Part shown: positions 59,886 to 64,000 of the stretch, one piece after another
How positions within the stretch are numbered: the stretch's first letter is position 1
Layout of the letters: each line of letters opens with the position of its first letter
Assembly (NCBI RefSeq): GCF_000196435.1
Contig: NC_010161.1
Coordinates: 310,001 to 374,000 of the forward strand
Origin: Bartonella tribocorum CIP 105476
GTDB taxonomy: Bacteria > Pseudomonadota > Alphaproteobacteria > Rhizobiales > Rhizobiaceae
Length of the DNA: 64,000 nucleotides
Direction of reading: 5' to 3'
Program-made: the position numbers and the translations under genes
The notes under the pieces: model-generated
What the model saw: the letters and a program-made list of their open reading frames with translations, nothing else
What the model was told of the DNA's origin: nothing
The model's database searches: none

Positions 59886-60304
59886 CTTGTCCTTCTATGA
59901 TAGAAGCTTTATAAATACCGATTTTTAAAGCATTCCTTAAATAAAGCATTATTATGAATATTTTTTAACCAACGCGCTTTCTTAAAACTATATAAATGAG
60001 CACAGGATTACTGAGAGTAGAAAAAATTGCAATTTTCGTTTGATTGAATTATGACTCGTAAGTAATTGGATAGATAATATTTACTTTATCGCTGAATGAA
60101 AAATTTTTTCTCTTTTAAATAGAAGATGGTTTATTAGCTAACCAAAAGAGGTAGTTTACGAGTAGCCTTTTTGATACAAAATTTAATATCGCAGCCATTT
60201 TATTATCGCTTGGAGCTGTGACAAGATGGCTATGATAGATGAGAGAACATAAAAAATAATTGGATATATTTTACGATAAAAATTATAATTTTACGAATCT
60301 CGTA
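59886..60304. other. Short non-coding stretch between two phage relics
   Basis: About 420 bp, AT-rich; no gene or repeat recognised apart from the start of the broken methylase frame near 60260. Confidence 0.3.
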
Positions 60305-60925
60305 GCCTCATATCAGCCACCGATATTGGTGATAAAGAATTTGACAAAAATAATCATTAAAATTATTGAGAGGATTTCTCATCGCGCGTACACAAAGCCT
60401 TTTGTCGACGTGGGTATATTTTCTTTAGAAAGAAATTCATTCTATTCGTTAAAATCAGCAAGAATTTCTCAAGTGATGTCGTAATTTTTTGGGAAAATGT
60501 TACAATGCCACGATCATTCTTTTATGAAAACTGTTAACCTTTCATATGAGACGCCATGGGGGGGCAACGCTTAATAAAGCAAGATCCAGAAACTCTCACG
60601 GATTTAGAATAGGTCTCAAGGTTTTATATTGACAGTGATTATTAGCGGGACGGTAGCCAATTTCGTACGATGAGAGTTGAATCCCGTTGTAGCGCGCGGG
60701 TTTAATCCTTTCCAATTTGAAGGCGTGTTAAAACTTATTGACTACCTTTTAGCAGGTATTTGCATTGAACATTTAAGCGGAGCTGATTTTATTGTGCGTT
60801 ATGAATGTTCAAACACATTGTTTTATTTTGACTCACCTTATTATGGTGTTGAAGGCTATTACGGAAAGAATTTGTGTAAGCGGGAGAATGATCAGATGAT
60901 GACACGGGTTTTGCACAAATAAAAG
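60305..60925 (+). pseudogene. Decayed phage DNA adenine methylase (Dam/D12 class)
   Basis: Three pieces in order match the D12-class N6-adenine methyltransferase. 'ERISHRAYTKPFVDVGIFSL' corresponds to the SAM-binding region (normally PHR-Y-EPFxGxG). 'KQDPETLTDLE' comes next after a stop and frameshift. 'GADFIVRYECSNTLFYFDSP' followed by 'YYGVEGYYGKNL' corresponds to the catalytic DPPY block, here changed to DSPYY. At least two stops or frame changes break it and the DPPY Pro is lost, so it is inactive. Similar genes are common in Bartonella prophages, from general knowledge. Confidence 0.82.
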
Positions 60926-61473
60926 GAGGATGCTTTTTGTCTTTAAACAATATGCTAGAAGTTCGAAAAACTTTCAGTTAACTTCATAAGAAAGGTTATA
61001 CAATTTTATACAGACTGCTCTTCAAATAATGCAATTATTGTTAAGGAATGGAGCATCACTAATCTTGATTTCTAAAACAAAGAAACAATGTGCATTAAAG
61101 TTTTTTTTAATTTTGAAGGTTTGTTGAGAATCCTTTCATAATCTTTTGAAAAAAGTGAACTGATACAAGATTTTCTATCAAAATATAGAAACTTTTCTAG
61201 CAAGTTACGAATAAATCTAAAAAATATATATTAAATATAAAAAATGCTGCAACATGTTCGCAGAAAGGGCTTTAGAAATGAGAAGCAAAGTGTATAAAGA
61301 TGCGCAAGGACGCATTACTACATATCTTTTTATAATTCAGTAAAAAATAAGAATTATAGAAAAAATCCTATATCAAAAATTAAAGGAAGTCTGAAGAGCG
61401 GACCCAAAAAAGTGAACAGGCAATGCGTGAAAAGGTGGACGAGAAGGTGAATTAGGTAAGGAGGCTTCATAGA
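60926..61473. other. AT-rich stretch between decayed methylase and decayed integrase
   Basis: About 550 bp with no intact gene. A 30-codon frame at about 61259-61342 ('VYKDAQGRITTYLF') and a charged frame at about 61380-61460 look like further phage scraps, but I cannot name them. Confidence 0.3.
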
Positions 61474-62000
61474 TTCATCATCAGCATTCGCAAAAGCATA
61501 TCTCCCTCAAGGGGGATATTGTGATGGGGCAAGGGGATGGTTGAATATTCGAAAAGACAATATACGCTTTTGGTTGTTTCATTATACACATCACAACAAG
61601 CGCTGTGAAATGGGGCTTGATTCTATACACAAGACTTTTTTTAAAAGAATTACAAGAGCTTGAAAGAATTATGGTGATATTCTCAAAGAAGGCAATGATC
61701 CTATTGTCTTTCGAAAAAAGATTATCTTAAAGCAGGAAAGCAATATCTTCAAGAAATTGTGCAGGTGGCTTTTGAAAGTAAAAAAAGCTGAGTTAAAAAA
61801 TGAAGGGAAAAATGGGCGTTGGTTTTCTCCATTGGAGTTGCATGTCATTTGATGGATAGGAGGCTTAGCTATAGAAAAATTAACAGCCAATATTATCTGC
61901 AATGTTTTGCACCCTTTTAGTATAAAAAGTAGATAAGGATTTAGTCTATCTTCAAGAGTATGACGGTAAAAAACTGAAATTACGTTATTTACAAACGTTA
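61474..62000 (+). pseudogene. Decayed tyrosine integrase of a second subfamily
   Basis: Plus-strand pieces in three frames give, in order: 'GGYCDGARGWLNIRKDNIRF' and 'HYTHHNKRCEMGLDSI' (DUF4102 arm-binding domain), 'YGDILKEGNDPIVFRKK', then 'VAFESKKAELKNEGKNGRWF' and 'SPLELHVI' (core-binding domain), then 'GGLAIEKLTANIICNVLHPF'. Frameshifts near 61590-61650 and 61775 and a stop after LHVI break it. The catalytic domain with the R-H-R-Y residues was not found. It differs from copies A-I ('CDGARGWLNIRKD' against 'NDGAGLLLHNRKD'), so it comes from a different element. Confidence 0.8.
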
Positions 62001-62270
62001 TTTACAAATCGCATAAAAAACCAATATTCGTGTACAGCTTTGTGGATTGGTTTTCTTAAAGCATGGACAGATCTCTAGATATTGTTTTGGCTGAAGACAA
62101 CTTTTCATATCATCAGATCTTTGAATGGCAATCACAGGGTGATCAATAACATCTTTTCTTCTCTTTTTTTGATAAGATAACAGAGATACCCTAGAATATA
62201 TTGATATACTCAATCATTTTACGCGAATATAACCAGTTGAATCCTTTTGTTTCAAGCTACCTCCGCTTGT

Positions 62271-62307
62271 CACTTCAATTAAATTAAGCCACTCCAATTA
62301 AATTAAG
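62271..62307. repeat. Two tandem 18-bp units
   Basis: 'cacttcaattaaattaag' (62271-62288) and 'cactccaattaaattaag' (62290-62307), one mismatch, one base apart. It lies in the 415-bp gap between the decayed integrase and the lysis genes, where nothing else was recognised. It could be an operator, an attachment-site scrap, or chance slippage. Confidence 0.55.
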
Positions 62308-62415
62308 AGACCATCAAAGTGCTTTCACCCTTTAAGTGCTTCTGCTTTTAATTTGAATGTACTCACCTCTTTCAAATTTTTCATTGATTAATTTTTCAGA
62401 GGAATTTCATTTTTA

Positions 62416-62631
62416 TCATTTCACCTTTCGTGTATGTTTCCACCCACATAAACGCTCACCTTGTTCGTTATGTTTTAGAATATCTCTTGCCAAATTGGGA
62501 CTAATGACATTGATGTCTTGTCGATTCAAATAAATTGGCAGCCATCCAATACAAGAGGTTCGTTCATTTGTCGCGCAACCAGTTAGAAAGCTTATCGCGC
62601 ACATCAGCATCACTTTTCTTGTTAATTTCAT
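62416..62631 (-). CDS. Rz1-like spanin lipoprotein (o-spanin candidate)
   Basis: A 71-residue product starting 'MKLTRKVMLMCAISFLTGCA', a clear lipoprotein signal with lipobox L-T-G-C. The rest is short and polar ('WLPIYLNRQDINVISPNLAR'). It starts inside the upstream Rz-like gene in another frame (68-nt overlap), the nested arrangement typical of phage Rz/Rz1 pairs. The inferred role is an outer-membrane spanin subunit that completes host lysis with its partner. Function rests on arrangement and lipobox only. Confidence 0.72.
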   Translation of the reverse strand: MKLTRKVMLMCAISFLTGCATNERTSCIGWLPIYLNRQDINVISPNLARDILKHNEQGERLCGWKHTRKVK

Positions 62632-62791
62632 TTTCTACCTCAAGCCGTGTTTTCGCTATATTAAAAGCTTCCTTTGTTTGTTTCTGCTTCTCAACTCTTT
62701 TACCAAGCAAAAAGGCTTTCACTAAAGCTATAAAAAAAGCTGCTATGATTGCTGACGTCGTCGTCAGATATTTTTTTATCCATAAGATCAT
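62564..62791 (-). CDS. Rz-like/DUF2681-type membrane protein of the lysis cassette (i-spanin candidate)
   Basis: A 75-residue protein. One N-terminal membrane helix (about residues 9-30, 'TSAIIAAFFIALVKAFLLGK') is followed by a charged coiled-coil-like segment 'VEKQKQTKEAFNIAKTRLEV' and beyond, the layout of inner-membrane spanins. The ATG overlaps the endolysin stop by 4 nt, and the Rz1-like gene begins within it. A pinholin or holin role is the alternative. Confidence 0.75.
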   Translation of the reverse strand: MILWIKKYLTTTSAIIAAFFIALVKAFLLGKRVEKQKQTKEAFNIAKTRLEVENEINKKSDADVRDKLSNWLRDK

Positions 62792-63450
62792 AGTCGATGT
62801 TCCTGAAAACGTTTAGCAATATACACCATAGCTATACAAGCAGCTAAGACCATAATGCCTGCTAAGGCCCATTGGACAGGCCCATTTCCTGCAAAAAGTC
62901 CCCCAAGCCCTGAAAAAGAGCCTATGATTGGTGCAAGAGCTTCTATTTTGCAAATACCTGTCACACCTTCTGGTTCTACTACATGATAATTAGGGGCAAC
63001 ATGAGCACCTTTCGCCCATAATCCTGCTTCGGCTGCTCGACGATTGACAAGACCTTGGATACGTTTTCCTCCTACTCTTGTCCATTTTTGCAATTCAGTC
63101 GGTACCGCTTCATATTCACCATTATTGAGTTTTTTTAAAAGTGTAGATTTGCAAAACGCTGTTATTCCTACATTGTAGGAAAATGATACTAAAGCTGCGA
63201 ATTGCTCATCACTTAAAGGAACGGCAACAGCTTTTTCAATAGCGGCTTCACACTCTCTTAAGTCCTGACAAAGGATTTTTTCAGCTTCTTTTTCTGTAAT
63301 TTGCATGTCTTTATAGACACTTGGGGCACCAGCCGCACTTGTATGTCCATAACCAATTGTCCATATTCCACCAGAATCTTCATAGGCCTTTAAACGTAAG
63401 CCCTCCCATTGCTTAATCAGTGCAAGCCCTTCTTTTGATATTCTTCGCAT
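62788..63450 (-). CDS. Phage-type lysozyme (GH24 endolysin) with C-terminal membrane segment
   Basis: A 220-residue muramidase. I choose the ATG at 63450 ('MRRISKEGLALIKQWEGLRL') because AAGGATA precedes it and it matches the family start; the frame extends 44 codons upstream without support. The catalytic E-8-D-5-T triad is visible: Glu in 'QWEGL', Asp in 'AYEDSGG' and Thr in 'IWTIGYGHT'. A further block is 'QFAALVSFSYNVG'. Residues about 190-215 form a hydrophobic helix ('VQWALAGIMVLAACIAMVYI'), so the enzyme is probably tethered or its export depends on this segment. First gene of a three-gene lysis operon; apparently intact, unlike the neighbouring phage relics. Confidence 0.92.
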   Translation of the reverse strand: MRRISKEGLALIKQWEGLRLKAYEDSGGIWTIGYGHTSAAGAPSVYKDMQITEKEAEKILCQDLRECEAAIEKAVAVPLSDEQFAALVSFSYNVGITAFCKSTLLKKLNNGEYEAVPTELQKWTRVGGKRIQGLVNRRAAEAGLWAKGAHVAPNYHVVEPEGVTGICKIEALAPIIGSFSGLGGLFAGNGPVQWALAGIMVLAACIAMVYIAKRFQEHRL

Positions 63451-64000
63451 TATCCTTGTCCTATAAAAAACCACACAAAGCAGGATATGAATTGAAAATT
63501 TACATCTACTCATTTTAAAGCACAGAACAGTGAAAGAATCTAAAGATCTAAACCCTCTATAAGAGACTCTATTAAGATCCATATCGTTTTATTAATAAAA
63601 CAAAGATTATGCTAAAAACTATTCATTTTGCAGCAATTGATCTCCGCTTAAAGACAATAACTTTCAATAAATCCAATTTATAATCAGATAAACTTCACTC
63701 ATAAATTCTTACATTTAATCCAGAATTATTTGAAACACTTTACTTGAAAACAAATTTCAATAATCCTGATGAAGAAAAAACTTTTCAATAAAAAATAAGA
63801 GATATAACAACTAATGAAATAAAACATATTAATTTTTTAAGTAATTGCAGAATCCATAAATTACACCATAGAGATTTTCCATAAAAAACAAAGAGACATA
63901 TTACAGCTTAATACTATATCTACAAAATATCTTAGAATCAGTATATGCAACACGTAACGTATTATACATATTTAACAAAAAAATCTATAGTCAATTTAAT
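63451..64000. other. AT-rich region upstream of the lysis genes to the window edge
   Basis: About 550 bp without a supported gene. It should hold the promoter of the lysis operon. It is strongly A/T-rich to the right edge; phage or gene-transfer-agent genes may continue beyond the window. Confidence 0.35.

Noticed and set aside
61998..62213. 71-codon minus-strand frame between integrase relic and lysis genes
   Set aside because: No ribosome binding site or family. It was considered as a transposase or regulator scrap but nothing supports it.
1..64000. tRNA genes, intact insertion sequences and CRISPR arrays
   Set aside because: Looked for on both strands by eye; no TPsiC-type GGTTCRA arm in a tRNA setting, no intact transposase, and no spaced repeats were found. 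A covariance-model tRNA scan could not be run.

Overview
The window reads as chromosomal DNA of an alphaproteobacterium of the order Rhizobiales, almost certainly a Bartonella species. The basis is the AT-rich composition, the Rhizobiales gene orders (tsaB-rimI / miaB-phoH-ybeY-CBS protein; dnaX-ybaB-recR beside the SRP RNA; pheA-kdsB-cycM; waaA-lpxK), and a tandem cluster of hemin-binding (Hbp/Pap31-type) outer membrane proteins. The genus is inferred; I cannot name the species.

Layout. 1-9870 is a minus-strand housekeeping block: CBS protein, ybeY, phoH-like, miaB, rimI, tsaB, a YeiH-type permease, recR, ybaB and dnaX. It is followed by the 4.5S SRP RNA (10090-10184), a small exported protein, pheA and kdsB. 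13342-28294 is mostly plus strand: a membrane cytochrome c, gshB, the phosphate operon pstSCAB-phoU, a SleB-type cell-wall hydrolase, an M29 aminopeptidase, mutM, an M20 peptidase and a short ribonuclease D. A minus-strand moeB/thiF-like gene, with a decayed copy of its own 3' end behind it, interrupts this block. 29728-36661 holds a small exported protein and three tandem hbp genes. These share an upstream element and each ends in a strong terminator; a fourth hbp survives only as a C-terminal relic. 36911-58364 is again housekeeping: ileS, a lipoprotein, tadA, a pseudouridine synthase, rsmD, an SRPBCC protein, pmbA, a cysQ-like phosphatase, a DUF4170 protein, waaA, lpxK, a DUF2093 protein, mutL, a long dCTP-deaminase-like protein and lldD.

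From 58.4 kb to the end the DNA is accessory. It holds a decayed Dam-type phage methylase, a decayed tyrosine integrase and an intact-looking phage lysis cassette (GH24 endolysin, Rz-like spanin, nested Rz1-like lipoprotein).

The most striking non-genic structure is a family of decayed repeats, at least seven clear or fairly clear copies plus weaker ones, in long intergenic regions (5.1, 28.6, 31.1, 34.1, 40.6, 45.3, 49.0, 56.2 and 59.5 kb). The best copies keep about 170 bp of leader followed by the N-terminal (DUF4102-type) coding part of one tyrosine integrase. They explain much of the otherwise unexplained non-coding DNA and suggest repeated insertion and decay of one island or phage family. 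I found no tRNA genes, no CRISPR array and no intact insertion sequence.
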